Assembly: GCA_025963875.1 (NCBI GenBank)
Contig: JAOPZY010000072.1
Location: 1 to 33,932 of the forward strand
Source of the DNA: Actinomycetota bacterium
GTDB lineage: Bacteria; Actinomycetota; CADDZG01; JAHWKV01; JAOPZY01
DNA length: 33,932 nucleotides
Reading direction: 5' to 3'
Positions 7,836 to 16,001 of this stretch are shown piece after piece (within the stretch, counting starts at the first letter, position 1; the number at the start of each line of letters is the position of its first letter). A program made the translations under genes and the position numbers. Under the pieces are notes generated by a model. That model was not told where the DNA came from and ran no database searches. It was given only the letters and a program-made list of their open reading frames with translations.

Positions 7836-8180
7836 GTGGCCAGGTTCGGTAAGCCCAAGCGTGATGAGCTCGAGAAGCTCAAGGAATTCGCAGCCAAGCA
7901 CCAGGGGGTGGAGGGCTATCTCGAGCCGCGGACTGCCACCTTCGACCAGTCGCTCCTCCTTGTCGCCCGGGGCGGGGAGTGGCAGCGGGTCCCCGTAGCG
8001 GACCGCAAGCGGGCGGAGAGCTTCTGCAAGAAGCTCGGGATCCCCTTCTACGACGCCGGCATCGTCGGGTACCCGGAGCGTATGCGGGGCCGGAGCAAGG
8101 CGAAGCCGGCTCCCGAGGCCCCCACGCCCGCCGAGCTCGAGGCCTGGTTCCACTCCGAGGCCGCTCCCGAGGGCGACTGA
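7836..8180 (+). CDS. Conserved-looking protein of unknown function
   Basis: 114 residues from a GTG at 7836 (VARFGKPKRDELEKLKEF); an ATG 8 bases earlier is out of frame. I do not recognise the family. The protein is soluble and charged with no membrane segment. A helical N-terminus is followed by EPRTATFDQSLLLVARGGEWQRVPV, which looks like a small beta sheet, then an Arg/Lys-rich helix (DRKRAESFCKKLGIPFYDAGIVGYPERM) and a Pro/Ala/Glu tail. It ends 6 bases before the stop of the convergent uridine phosphorylase gene. Codon use matches its neighbours, which supports a real gene. Confidence 0.7.
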   Translation: MARFGKPKRDELEKLKEFAAKHQGVEGYLEPRTATFDQSLLLVARGGEWQRVPVADRKRAESFCKKLGIPFYDAGIVGYPERMRGRSKAKPAPEAPTPAELEAWFHSEAAPEGD

Positions 8181-8186
8181 AGCTCG

Positions 8187-8945
8187 CTACAGCTCGACCA
8201 GCAGGCCTGCCGCCGAGGTGGCGACGAGAACGGCGTTCTGCTCCGCCACCGCCACCGCTCCGTCTGCCAGCGACTCGGTCTCGGCCCGGTTGAGGATCAC
8301 GCCCGACACCGCCCCGGCCCGAAGCCCCATCGTGGAAGCCATCACGAACAGCGTCGCCGCCTCCATCTCGTAGTTGAGGACGCCCAGGGCACGCCACATC
8401 GCGAGGGATCCGTCGAGCCCGGGGAGCACGTAGCCCCGGTAGGTGTCACGCCGTTCCTGGCCGGGATAGAAGGTGTCGCTGGAGGCGGTGATGCCGAGGT
8501 GGAACCGGATGTCGTTGGCCGCCGCCCCCTCGATGAGGGCGCCGGCCACCCCGAAATCGGCCACCGCCGGGTACTCGGGCGGAGCGAAGTGCCGCGAGGC
8601 GCCGTCGAGGCGCACCGCCCCCGTGGAGATGACGACGTCGCCGGGGGCGATGCCGCGCTGGATGGCCCCCGTCGTGCCGACCCGGACGAAGGTGCGGACA
8701 CCGAGCTGGGCCAGCTCCTCGACGGCGATGGACAGCGACGGCCCGCCGATGCCGGTCGACGTCACGACCACGGGCCTGCCGGAGGTCCGGGCGCGCCAGG
8801 TGGTGAACTCCCGTTCGGAGGCCAGGGCGGTCGGATCGTCGAGTGTGGCGGCGATCAGGTCCACCCGTCCCGGGTCGCCGGGGAGCAGGGCGAGCGTCGC
8901 TCCCTCGAGCTGGCCGGCGTCGATGCCGAGGTGGTTCACGGCCAT
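8187..8945 (-). CDS. udp: Uridine phosphorylase-family nucleoside phosphorylase
   Basis: 252 residues, nearly the length of E. coli Udp. It splits uridine (or a related nucleoside) with phosphate into base and ribose-1-phosphate for salvage. Family motifs are in order: LLPGDPGRVDLIA (phosphate loop, about residues 20-32), TSTGIGGPSLSIAVEEL, VRVGTTGAIQRGIAPGDVVI, SSDTFYPGQERRDTY (close to the uridine phosphorylase version) and ALGVLNYEMEAATLFVMAS, which holds the Glu-Met-Glu ribose contact. The SDTFYPGQER and NYEMEAAT stretches favour uridine over purine specificity. It is a single gene; the upstream same-strand gene ends 77 bases away. Confidence 0.9.
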   Translation of the reverse strand: MAVNHLGIDAGQLEGATLALLPGDPGRVDLIAATLDDPTALASEREFTTWRARTSGRPVVVTSTGIGGPSLSIAVEELAQLGVRTFVRVGTTGAIQRGIAPGDVVISTGAVRLDGASRHFAPPEYPAVADFGVAGALIEGAAANDIRFHLGITASSDTFYPGQERRDTYRGYVLPGLDGSLAMWRALGVLNYEMEAATLFVMASTMGLRAGAVSGVILNRAETESLADGAVAVAEQNAVLVATSAAGLLVEL

Positions 8946-9022
8946 GGGCCGAGTCTACGGCCACGGCGGCACCGACGGCCCAGCCAGGCCCCCCGATGAA
9001 GGCCCCCAGTGGAGGCCAAGCG

Positions 9023-10755
9023 TTAGCTGCCGTTCCCCCCGTTCTGACTGAAGTCGAAGAGGTCGAAGAGGTCGCCCACGGCGGGGCCGTTGGTGGGAAC
9101 GTACGGGTTGGACGAAGCGGCCTTCGGGTTCGGGAGGTTGTCCCAGCTGCGATCGGAGAGCTTCGGCAGCCGCCAGTTGCGCTCGACGAACTTCGCGATC
9201 GAGGTGTGGTCGGCGTAGCTGTGCGACACGGCGCCCTTCTTGGCGAAGGGCGACACCGCCACCATGGGGATCCGGGTGCCGTCGCCGAAGAACGTCACCG
9301 GCGCCACGTAGCCGCTGTCGTAGTAGCCGCCGCCCTCGTCGAACGTGACGAGGATGGCCGTGTTCTTCCAGAGCTTCGGCTGGTTCTGCACCGACGTGAT
9401 GACGCTCTGGGTGAAGCCCTCGAACTGGGAGAGCGTGGAGTAGGCGGGGTGGCCGTCGTCCTGGGCGGGCTTCACGAACGACACCGCCGGCAGGTGGCCG
9501 CTGGCGACCTTGGCCTGGAAGTCGTTGTAGCCGCCGACGTTGCCGTGAGCGAGGTAGCTGGGGTAGGTGGCGTTGTACTGGAACGGGTTGCAGATGTCGC
9601 ACCAGTCGGCGGTGGGGTTGCCGTTGTTCCATCCCTCGCCGTAGTAGCCCCATGAGACCCCCTTCGCCGTCAGCGAGTCAGCGAGGCTCGGGAGGTGCTG
9701 CTGGATCGGCACCGTGAACGTGGAGGTCTGCGGGGTCCCGTTCGCCCGGTAGCCGGGGTTGTAGTTGTTGAGGATGTAGTAGGCGCCGGGAGCACAGTCG
9801 CCGCCCTTGAAGGCCTGGTTGGTGTTGGCCCAGGTGAGCACCGGTGCGACGCCCGGCTGCGACGGGTCGGAGCAGTTGGAGTAGCTGCCTCCCGCGTAGC
9901 CGTCCTGGGTGAAGTTGTTGTTCGTCCCCGGCTTCGGGTTGGGGTTCTCGATCTGGTTGGCACGGTGGGATCGCCGGTGGCGTTCTGGTAGAAGGCGTCG
10001 TCGGCCATGCCGATGGCGATGTGGTTGGCTCCTGTGCCACCTGCCACCGACTGGTGGTAGTTGTCCGACATTGCGTACTGGTCGGCCAGGGACTTGAAGA
10101 TGGGAGCATCGCCGGTCTGCATGTTGTAGAAGCCCATGGCGACGCCGCCCTGATTGATCGGAGCCGGCGGGATCGCCCCGTTGTCTTTGCCGGCGGTCTG
10201 GTCGTTCCAGACGAAGAGGTCGTTGCGGCCCTGGGCCATCTGCTGCTGCATCTGGTAGAAGCGGTGGGTCGGGTCACCGACGTAGTCGTTCTGGTACTCC
10301 GTGTACTTCGTGATCTGGAACGGTGCATTGGGCAGGTTCGCCGGGAATCGTGGGTCGGGGACGTTCGGGGGCTGGCCGATGGCCGAGGTCGTGTTCGGCT
10401 GGGGGAGCGGGTCGTAGGCACCCGTCCGCTGGGGATCGAGGCTGTAGGCGGCGGTGTCGCTCGCCGTGTGCTGGAGAGCGACCCCCGCGTTCGTGCCCGG
10501 CGTCCCGTCGGCGTTGACGATGCCCTTCGACAGCAGGTTGTCGATCGACTGGCCCGGCCCCGGCGCATAGGTGGCGTACACATTGTCGAAGCTGTGGTTC
10601 TCGCCGATGACGACGATGACGTGCTGGATGGGCGACGCGGTGTCCGACGCCGCCAGCGCCCCCGGCCCGCTCACCAGGAACGGGCCGCCGATGAGGAAGA
10701 GCCCGGCTGCCGCCGCGGCCCTGAGGCGTCGGGTGCGTGCCCGTCGTGCTGTCAT
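9023..10755 (-). pseudogene. Secreted phosphoesterase (phospholipase C / acid phosphatase family) with a 1-base frameshift
   Basis: ATG at 10755 behind a strong AAGGAGG site. A basic start (MTARRARTRRLR) and a hydrophobic core ending in ALA form a signal peptide. The mature protein opens with IQHVIVVIGENHSFDNVYATY, the conserved ENxSFD metal/active-site motif of the PF04185 phosphoesterase family. The frame is good to GDPTVP near 9964 and then fails. Dropping to the next frame from about 9958 restores NQIENPNPKPG and runs on through TFDEGGGYYDSGY and SYADHTSIAKFVERNW to the stop at 9023. The span is 1733 bases, one short of a whole number of codons; a lost C in the CC(C)AAC run would explain it. 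It may be a true mutation or an assembly error. The corrected protein would be about 577 residues. Confidence 0.85.
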
Positions 10756-11001
10756 CCGGTCCTCCTTCGATTGACGATCCACGGATCGGCGTGTGGGCGC
10801 GGGGGAGCGCCCCTGGCCTCGCACACGCTAGATGTCCCAGATGAACTGATCGGGACGACCACGTGAAGGGGTTGGGAACGCTGCATGAATTTCTGGTTTC
10901 AGACCACTTTCAGCCCACCAGGGGGCGCCGAAAGGCTGGGGTCCCGGAGAAACGGGGTATCCTAGTCGACGTAGTGCCCAATCGAGCTGGGAGGACCGAA
11001 A

Positions 11002-11361
11002 TTGGACGCCAGGACTGAGACCATCGAAACCCAGCCGCAGGTGATCAACCTCACCGAGACGGCAGCGAAGAAGGTACGCCAGCTCCTGGACCAGGAGGGC
11101 AATACCGAGTTCTTCCTCCGCGTGGCCGTGCAGCCCGGTGGCTGCTCGGGTCTGCGCTACTCGCTGTACTTCGACGACCGGGCCATGGACGGCGACGTCG
11201 AAACCGTCACCGACGGCGTCCCCGTGCGCGTGGACCGAATGTCGGCCCCCTACCTCCGAGGGTGCCGCGTCGATTGGCTGGAGACCCTGCAGCAGTCCGG
11301 CTTCACCATCGACAACCCGAACGTCCACGGTACGTGCGCTTGCGGAGACTCGTTCCACTAG
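11002..11361 (+). CDS. erpA: A-type iron-sulfur cluster carrier (HesB/IscA/ErpA family)
   Basis: 119 residues from a TTG at 11002, 7 bases after GGGAGGA. A-type carriers hold and deliver Fe-S clusters to target enzymes. The three ligand cysteines are present: C48 in GGCSGLRY, and C112 and C114 in HGTCACGDSF at the C-terminus. The typical VINLTETAAKKVRQLL helix leads the domain. The N-terminal 12 residues are an extension. It is probably a single-gene unit, with a TATCCT -10-like box at 10958. Clients in this window could include the sulfite reductase and APS reductase, but that is inference. ErpA and IscA cannot be told apart from sequence alone. Confidence 0.9.
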   Translation: MDARTETIETQPQVINLTETAAKKVRQLLDQEGNTEFFLRVAVQPGGCSGLRYSLYFDDRAMDGDVETVTDGVPVRVDRMSAPYLRGCRVDWLETLQQSGFTIDNPNVHGTCACGDSFH

Positions 11362-11479
11362 GCACCGAGTCTCCGTAGCCCCACACCAGAGCTCCGTTCG
11401 CCGGGCACCCCAAAGTGCCCGGCGATTCGCGTCTGCCCTTCCTCCGAGGACCCCAAGCCCCGAAACTGGAGAACCCAAC

Positions 11480-12484
11480 ATGAACGTGACGGCTTCCGTG
11501 GTGGGGAGCTACCCCAAACCACCACACGAGGGTCAACCCTTCCGGCTCCGCTCGGCAATCGCCGCCCGGGAACGCGGTGAGATCTCCGCCGCCGATCTGG
11601 AGGGCGTCCAGGACGATCTGGTCGAGGAGTTGATCCGCGAGCAGGTCGGCGCCGGCATCGACCTCGTCACCGATGGCCACGCCCGGTGGCCCGACGCCCA
11701 GACCCCCCTTGCCGCAGGCCTGGAAGGCTTCACCATGGCCCACGACGACCTGATCCGCTACTTCGACAACAACACCTACTACCGCCGCCCGCATGTCACC
11801 GGGCCGGTGCGCTGGAGGCAACCGATCACCGTGGAGGCCTGGCGCTTCGCCTCCGGCGTCGCCGCCCGCCCGGTCAAGCAGACCCTGACCGGGCCGTACT
11901 CGCTCGTGAAGCTCTCCAGGAACGAATACTACGAGGACGAGGCGGAGCTCGTACTCGACGTCGCCCGGGCGCTGAACGCCGAGGCTCGGGCTCTGGAGGC
12001 GGCCGGCGCAACGTACCTGCAGTTCGACGAGCCGGCGCTCGTGGCCCATCCCAGCGCGGCGCAGCATCCGAAGGACTTCGGGTTGGCGTTCGAGGCGGCA
12101 GCCGTCGCCGTCGACGGTCTCGGCCTCACGACGGAGCTCCGCACCTTCTTCGGTGGCGTGGAGGAGGCCCCCGAAGACTTCTTCGCGCTGCCGTTCGGCG
12201 TCTTCGGGCTCGACTTCGTCGACGGCGCTTCGAACTGGGACCTGGTGGCCGGCCTGCCGCTGGACCGGCGCCTGTCGGCGGGCCTGCTCGACGGCCGGAC
12301 GACGGCGCTGGAGTCGCTCGACTCGCTCCGGGACCAGATCCGGCGCCTCTCGGAGCTGACGGCGAGGGAGCGGCTGGAGGTGACGCCGTCCTGCGGACTC
12401 GAGTATCTGCCGCGTGACCGGGCGCAGCGCAAGCTCTGCCGTCTCGGCGAGGCCGTGCGGGCCGCGGCCGGTGTGGCGGTTTGA
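11480..12484 (+). CDS. Short MetE-like protein lacking the zinc H-x-C motif
   Basis: 334 residues from the ATG at 11480 (MNVTASVVGSYPKP); this is the size of the C-terminal catalytic half of cobalamin-independent methionine synthase. The UROD/MetE-like barrel is recognisable from VVGSYPKP, DLVTDGHARW, PVKQTLTGPYSLVKLS and YLQFDEPALV. Aligned with the next gene, the zinc ligands are altered: THIC there is LRTFF here (His to Arg, Cys to Phe), and Glu in DLELANS is Asp in GLDFVDG. Only the last cysteine (TPSCGLEYLP) remains. It may be a non-catalytic partner or have another methyl donor or acceptor. It overlaps the next gene by 4 bases (TTGA), implying a paired product. Confidence 0.82.
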   Translation: MNVTASVVGSYPKPPHEGQPFRLRSAIAARERGEISAADLEGVQDDLVEELIREQVGAGIDLVTDGHARWPDAQTPLAAGLEGFTMAHDDLIRYFDNNTYYRRPHVTGPVRWRQPITVEAWRFASGVAARPVKQTLTGPYSLVKLSRNEYYEDEAELVLDVARALNAEARALEAAGATYLQFDEPALVAHPSAAQHPKDFGLAFEAAAVAVDGLGLTTELRTFFGGVEEAPEDFFALPFGVFGLDFVDGASNWDLVAGLPLDRRLSAGLLDGRTTALESLDSLRDQIRRLSELTARERLEVTPSCGLEYLPRDRAQRKLCRLGEAVRAAAGVAV

Positions 12485-13461
12485 AAAGGGAGTCGGTGAA
12501 CGGCCAGCTATTGATGACGCAGGTAGGGTCCCTGCCGAAGCCCGGCTACATCCTGGAGGCCCGGGCGAAGGCGCATCGGGGTGAGCTGCCCGCCGCCGAG
12601 CTCGAGGAGCTGGAGCGTCGAGCCACCCGGGAGTGGATCGAGTTCCAGGACGAGCTCGGCGTCGACATCCTCGTCGACGGCGAGATGTACCGGGGCGACA
12701 TGGTCGCCTACTTCGCCGAGCACCTCACGGGCTTCGAGGAGGGGGGTCTGGTCCGGGCCTACGGGAACCGCTACTACCGCAAGCCGATCGCCACGGGGCC
12801 GGTCGCCCGGCCGGCGCCGATCACCGTGGACTGGTGGCGCTACGCCCAGTCGCTGACGCAGCGCCCGGTGAAGGGGATGCTGACCGGGCCCTACACGATC
12901 TGCGACTGGTCGTTCAACGAGCACTACCCAAGCCGGGAGGAGTTCGTGCTGGCCGTTGCGGAGGCGATCGCCGAGGAGGCGCGGGCCCTTGCGTCCGCAG
13001 GGTGCCGGTACATCCAGATCGACGAGCCGGCGGTCTCGACGCGCATGGACGAGCTCGACCTCGCGATCCGGGGTCTTGCCGTCGTGACCGAGGGGCTGGA
13101 GGCGACAACCCTGACCCACATCTGCTACGGCGACTTCTCCCGCGCCTATCCCAAGCTCCTGGAGCTGCCGGTGGATGTGATCGACCTCGAGCTGGCCAAC
13201 TCGAACTACGACCTGCTCGACGATTTCCGCAGGCACCCCTTCACCAAGGTCCTCGGGCTCGGCGTCGTGGACTCGCACTCCGCCCGGATCGAGTCGGTGG
13301 AGGAGGTCGCCGCCGGGATCCGCCGGGCGCTGGAGCTGATTCCGGCGAGCAGTATCCAGGTCGACCCCGACTGCGGGCTCAAGACCCGAACCGTCGAGGA
13401 GGCCAAGGCCAAGCTACGGGTGATCCGGCAGGCCATCGACGTGGTGCGCTCCGAGCTGTAG
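12481..13461 (+). CDS. Short MetE-like methionine synthase with intact zinc site
   Basis: Up to 326 residues. It is a core-MetE: only the catalytic barrel of cobalamin-independent methionine synthase, without the N-terminal domain of the roughly 750-residue enzyme. The TTG at 12481 overlaps the upstream stop; a GTG at 12496 (after AGGGAG) and an ATG at 12514 (MTQVGSLPKP) are possible later starts. Key motifs are QVGSLPKP, DILVDGEMYRGDM, PVKGMLTGPYTICDW and YIQIDEPAV. The zinc ligands of the MetE family are all here: His and Cys of THICYGDF, Glu of DLELANS and Cys of VDPDCGLKTR. Homocysteine is the expected acceptor. In characterised short MetEs the methyl donor varies, so it is uncertain here. 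Its 3' end overlaps the convergent acetyltransferase gene by 48 bases. Confidence 0.86.
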   Translation: MKRESVNGQLLMTQVGSLPKPGYILEARAKAHRGELPAAELEELERRATREWIEFQDELGVDILVDGEMYRGDMVAYFAEHLTGFEEGGLVRAYGNRYYRKPIATGPVARPAPITVDWWRYAQSLTQRPVKGMLTGPYTICDWSFNEHYPSREEFVLAVAEAIAEEARALASAGCRYIQIDEPAVSTRMDELDLAIRGLAVVTEGLEATTLTHICYGDFSRAYPKLLELPVDVIDLELANSNYDLLDDFRRHPFTKVLGLGVVDSHSARIESVEEVAAGIRRALELIPASSIQVDPDCGLKTRTVEEAKAKLRVIRQAIDVVRSEL

Positions 13462-14016
13462 GGCCGCCGCGAGCGTGCCCGGGGGCAGGTGGTCCACGGC
13501 GATCGGCGCAGCGGGAGCACCAATGCCCGGGGCGAGTTCCCGCTGGAACCAGCCCACGTCGTGCCAGGCCCCCAGCTTCCAGCCCAGCTTCTCCTGGACC
13601 CCGGTGAGCCGGAACCCGCAAGCCTCGTGGAGGGCGACGCTCGCAGGATTCGGCAGGGCGACTCCCGCAAGCGCCTGCCGGTAGCCCTGGCGGGCCAGCA
13701 CATCGAGCAGGGACCGGTAGAGGACCCTCCCGAGGCCGGCGCCGCGGTGGTCGGCGTCCAGGTAGACGCTCGTCTCCACCGACCACCGGTAGGCGGGCCG
13801 CGGCTGGAACTGGCGGCCGTAGGCATAGCCGGCCACGCCGCTGCCGTCGGTCAGCACCAGCCACGGGTAGGTGGGCAGCACCGCCGTGATCCGGGCGACC
13901 ATCTCCTCGGCGGTCGGAGGCTCGAGCTCGAAGCTGATCGGGGTCGAGACGACGACCGGGGCGTAGATCGCGCGGATGGCGACGGCGTCGGCGGGAGTTG
14001 CGAGCCGGATCTGCAT
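13414..14016 (-). CDS. GNAT N-acetyltransferase, phosphinothricin acetyltransferase-like
   Basis: 200 residues from the ATG at 14016 (MQIRLATPADAVAIRAIYAPVV). It shows the order typical of Pat/Bar-like GNATs. The N-terminal IRLATPADAxAIRxIYxPVV is followed by PTAEEMVARI, WLVLTDGSGVAGYAYG and SVYLDADHRGAGLGRVLYRSLL; the last is acetyl-CoA motif A with the HRGAGLG loop. Then come NPASVALHEACGFRLTGV and KLGAWHDVGWFQREL. This subfamily acetylates small amines such as phosphinothricin or methionine sulfoximine; the true substrate is unknown. The C-terminal 20 or so residues look unrelated to the fold and lie antisense to the MetE-like gene, so the stop may be a recent extension. Confidence 0.88.
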   Translation of the reverse strand: MQIRLATPADAVAIRAIYAPVVVSTPISFELEPPTAEEMVARITAVLPTYPWLVLTDGSGVAGYAYGRQFQPRPAYRWSVETSVYLDADHRGAGLGRVLYRSLLDVLARQGYRQALAGVALPNPASVALHEACGFRLTGVQEKLGWKLGAWHDVGWFQRELAPGIGAPAAPIAVDHLPPGTLAAALQLGAHHVDGLPDHP

Positions 14017-14073
14017 CGGCAGAACGATAGGCGAGGGACGGGGGGAAGTTTGTTACCGTGCCGTGTCATCGCC

Positions 14074-14898
14074 TTGAACCTGCACCGGACTGCTGCGGCC
14101 GCCGCGGTGGGGATGCTCTTCCTCGCTGGGGCCTGCGCCTCCCCGCTGAAGCCGGTGGTGGCGCCGGCCTCCCCGATGTCCACCACTCCGGCTCCGGTGC
14201 CTTCCGCCGTGCCGGCGCCCCAGGCAACCACCTCCCAGCCCAAACTGACCACAAGGCCCGCGGCCGCCCGGTGTCCCACGACGCTGGCGAGCGAGCTGGC
14301 GAGGACTGCGGGCGCCGCCCAGCTCATCACCGTTACCGCACCCGCCCCGGGTGCGACCTCGGCCAGCATCAGCCTCTGGCAGCGATCCGGCGGCTGCTGG
14401 TCCCTGGTGGCCGGGCCGTGGCCGGCCCGGGTGGGAGGCACCGGCGTTTCCGACCATCACCGCGAGGGCGACGGCTCAACCCCCGCCGGCCTCTACGGCA
14501 TCGGCCCCGTGATGTACGGGCTCGCCGCCGATCCCGGCGTCCGCTACGCGTACCACCGGCTTGCCTGCGGTGACTGGTGGGACGAGGACCCTGCCTCTCC
14601 GACCTACAACACGTTCCAGCACGTCGCCTGCAACGCCACACCTCCCTTCAAGGGCAAGAGCGAGGCCCTCTGGCAGGCGACCACCGCGTACCAGCATTTC
14701 GCGGTCGTCGACTACAACGCTCATCCCGTCATCCCCGGGGCCGGGTCGGCGGTGTTCCTCCACGACGACACCGGCAGGCCCACCATCGGTTGCGTCAGCG
14801 TGGCATCTGCGAGTCTCATCCGGCTGCTCCAATGGCTCGACCCGTCGCAGTCGCCGGTGATTGTGATCGGCACCGAAGCGGAGATCCGCCGCTTCTAA
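14074..14898 (+). CDS. Secreted L,D-transpeptidase (YkuD family)
   Basis: Cell-wall enzyme that would make 3-3 cross-links or attach proteins to peptidoglycan. 274 residues from a TTG at 14074; a TTG at 14050 is the alternative, and neither has a clear ribosome site. The N-terminus is a signal sequence (AAAAAVGMLFLAGACAS); the AGAC could be a weak lipobox. A Pro/Ala/Thr linker follows. The catalytic domain contains DGSTPAGLYGIGP, YHRLACGDWW, FAVVDYNAHPVIPG and the signature HDDTGRPTIGCVSV, with His230 and catalytic Cys240. It is divergent from the acetyltransferase gene (57 bases between starts) and precedes the EVE gene by 37 bases on the same strand. Confidence 0.88.
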   Translation: MNLHRTAAAAAVGMLFLAGACASPLKPVVAPASPMSTTPAPVPSAVPAPQATTSQPKLTTRPAAARCPTTLASELARTAGAAQLITVTAPAPGATSASISLWQRSGGCWSLVAGPWPARVGGTGVSDHHREGDGSTPAGLYGIGPVMYGLAADPGVRYAYHRLACGDWWDEDPASPTYNTFQHVACNATPPFKGKSEALWQATTAYQHFAVVDYNAHPVIPGAGSAVFLHDDTGRPTIGCVSVASASLIRLLQWLDPSQSPVIVIGTEAEIRRF

Positions 14899-14935
14899 AG
14901 GCTCATACTGTGCGGAACTTGTGAGGAGGCCATCC

Positions 14936-15391
14936 GTGCCCAACTACTGGATCATCGTCGGCAGCCCCGACAACTTCGAGAAGACCAAGGAGCTCGGCTT
15001 CAGCATCCAAGGCATGAAGACCCGCCAGCGGAGGAAGGCCGAGCGCATGGACGCCGGGGACCAGTTCGTCTGGTACATCACCGGCGACCAGGCCTTCGCC
15101 GGCTATGCCACGATCACCGGTCCATCCTTCGAGGACCACGACCTCATCTGGTCGTCGGGCAAGAAGAAGGACGAGGACTACCCGTGGCGGGTGCCGATCG
15201 GCAAGGAGGTGGCCCTCCCGCGCGATGGCTGGGTCCCGGCCGAGGGCCTCGCCCGGAAAATGACATACGTGCAGAAATGGCCGGCGGAGCACTGGCGGCT
15301 GGCGTTCCAGGGCAACGTCCACGAGATCCCCGAGAGCGACTTCGAGATCCTCCGCTCCGAGATTGACAAGGCGGCCAGCCAAGCTGCCTGA
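14936..15391 (+). CDS. EVE-domain protein
   Basis: 151 residues from a GTG at 14936, 6 bases after GAGGAGG. The whole protein is one EVE domain, a PUA-like fold that binds modified bases in RNA or DNA. Visible features are the opening NYWIIVGSPDNFEKTKELGF, the DAGDQFVWYITGDQAFAGYATITG core strand pair with its aromatic residues, the YPWRVPIGKEVAL strand and the KWPAEHWRLAFQGNVHEIPESDFEIL ending. Bacterial EVE proteins are linked to modified-base restriction or RNA modification. No restriction partner lies nearby, so it may be a house-keeping RNA-binding version. Confidence 0.85.
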   Translation: MPNYWIIVGSPDNFEKTKELGFSIQGMKTRQRRKAERMDAGDQFVWYITGDQAFAGYATITGPSFEDHDLIWSSGKKKDEDYPWRVPIGKEVALPRDGWVPAEGLARKMTYVQKWPAEHWRLAFQGNVHEIPESDFEILRSEIDKAASQAA

Positions 15392-15844
15392 GGTGCCTCG
15401 GGCATCGTGACGCCCCCCTGCATCCAAAGCTGGTGAACTTTTCCGTTCTGAACAGGGTGTCGCGAGATTCCACCCTCGGGCCTTGTCTCATCCGATGTCG
15501 TCACGTCGATGTCGGGGACGACTATCGGTACTGCTCACGGAACGTGGCCAGCCCACCCGTTTGTGCCCGACCTTTTCCGACCAATTGGCCGGTTTCCCGC
15601 CCGGTGCCCGCACTCTGTGGTTGTTTCACCGCGTATTGCGCGGTGAAACAACCACAGAAATCTCACAGCATTGGCGGGAACGCCGTAGGGCCGGACGATC
15701 CACCACTCAGAGTGCTGAATGGCATCCACTCTGGGATTCGACCCGCCATTCTGCAACAGCCTCTGAAGCCCGGTTTTTCATCCCACTTCGCAAAAACCCG
15801 TCTCAGGCGTGGGGCTGGCCATGTGGAGGCAGAGAGAAGACGAG
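15392..15844. other. 453-base non-coding stretch with inverted repeats, less GC-rich than its surroundings
   Basis: No convincing gene: the open frames on both strands lack ribosome sites and run through one another. It holds a perfect 20-bp hairpin (listed separately). It also has GAATGGC/GCCATTC inverted copies (15718-15724 and 15745-15751), CACTC-A-GAGTG (about 15702-15712) and a GGTTTTT/AAAAACC pair near 15773-15800. Base composition looks less GC-rich than the flanking genes. It lies directly 3' of the tRNA-His gene, a common landing place for integrative elements, so it may be a remnant of one. I found no second copy of the tRNA end that would mark an attachment site. Confidence 0.5.
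15614..15658. repeat. Perfect 20-bp hairpin with 5-base loop
   Basis: Left arm TCTGTGGTTGTTTCACCGCG (15614-15633), loop TATTG, right arm its exact complement (15639-15658). It is not followed by a T run on either strand, so it does not look like an intrinsic terminator. A perfect stem this long in a non-coding, less GC-rich stretch suggests a mobile-element end, a replication or recombination structure, or a structured RNA. Confidence 0.85.
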
Positions 15845-15919
15845 GGTGACCGAGGGGAGTCGAACCCCCGACCTTCGGGACCACAACCCGACGCTCTAAC
15901 CAGTTGAGCTACGGCCACC
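15845..15919 (-). tRNA. tRNA-His (GTG)
   Basis: Full cloverleaf on the minus strand. The acceptor stem GTGGCCG pairs with CGGTCAC (one G-T pair). The D arm is GCTC-AACTGGTTA-GAGC, the anticodon arm TCGGG-TTGTGGT-CCCGA gives GTG, and the T arm is GGGGG-TTCGACT-CCCCT. The extra 5' G (G-1) opposite C73 is the identity element of tRNA-His. CCA is not encoded. A TACCAT -10-like box lies about 30 bases upstream (15948-15953). Confidence 0.97.
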
Positions 15920-16001
15920 AAGCTGCGGATGCAAGCTCCGCTTGACGATGGTAGCACTTGCCCCCGACGCGGCCGCGTGCGGGCCGGGTAGCCTGCCGGG
16001 C

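Noticed and set aside
15614-15658. Intrinsic terminator for the EVE gene or tRNA-His
   Set aside because: The stem is perfect but no T run follows on either strand.
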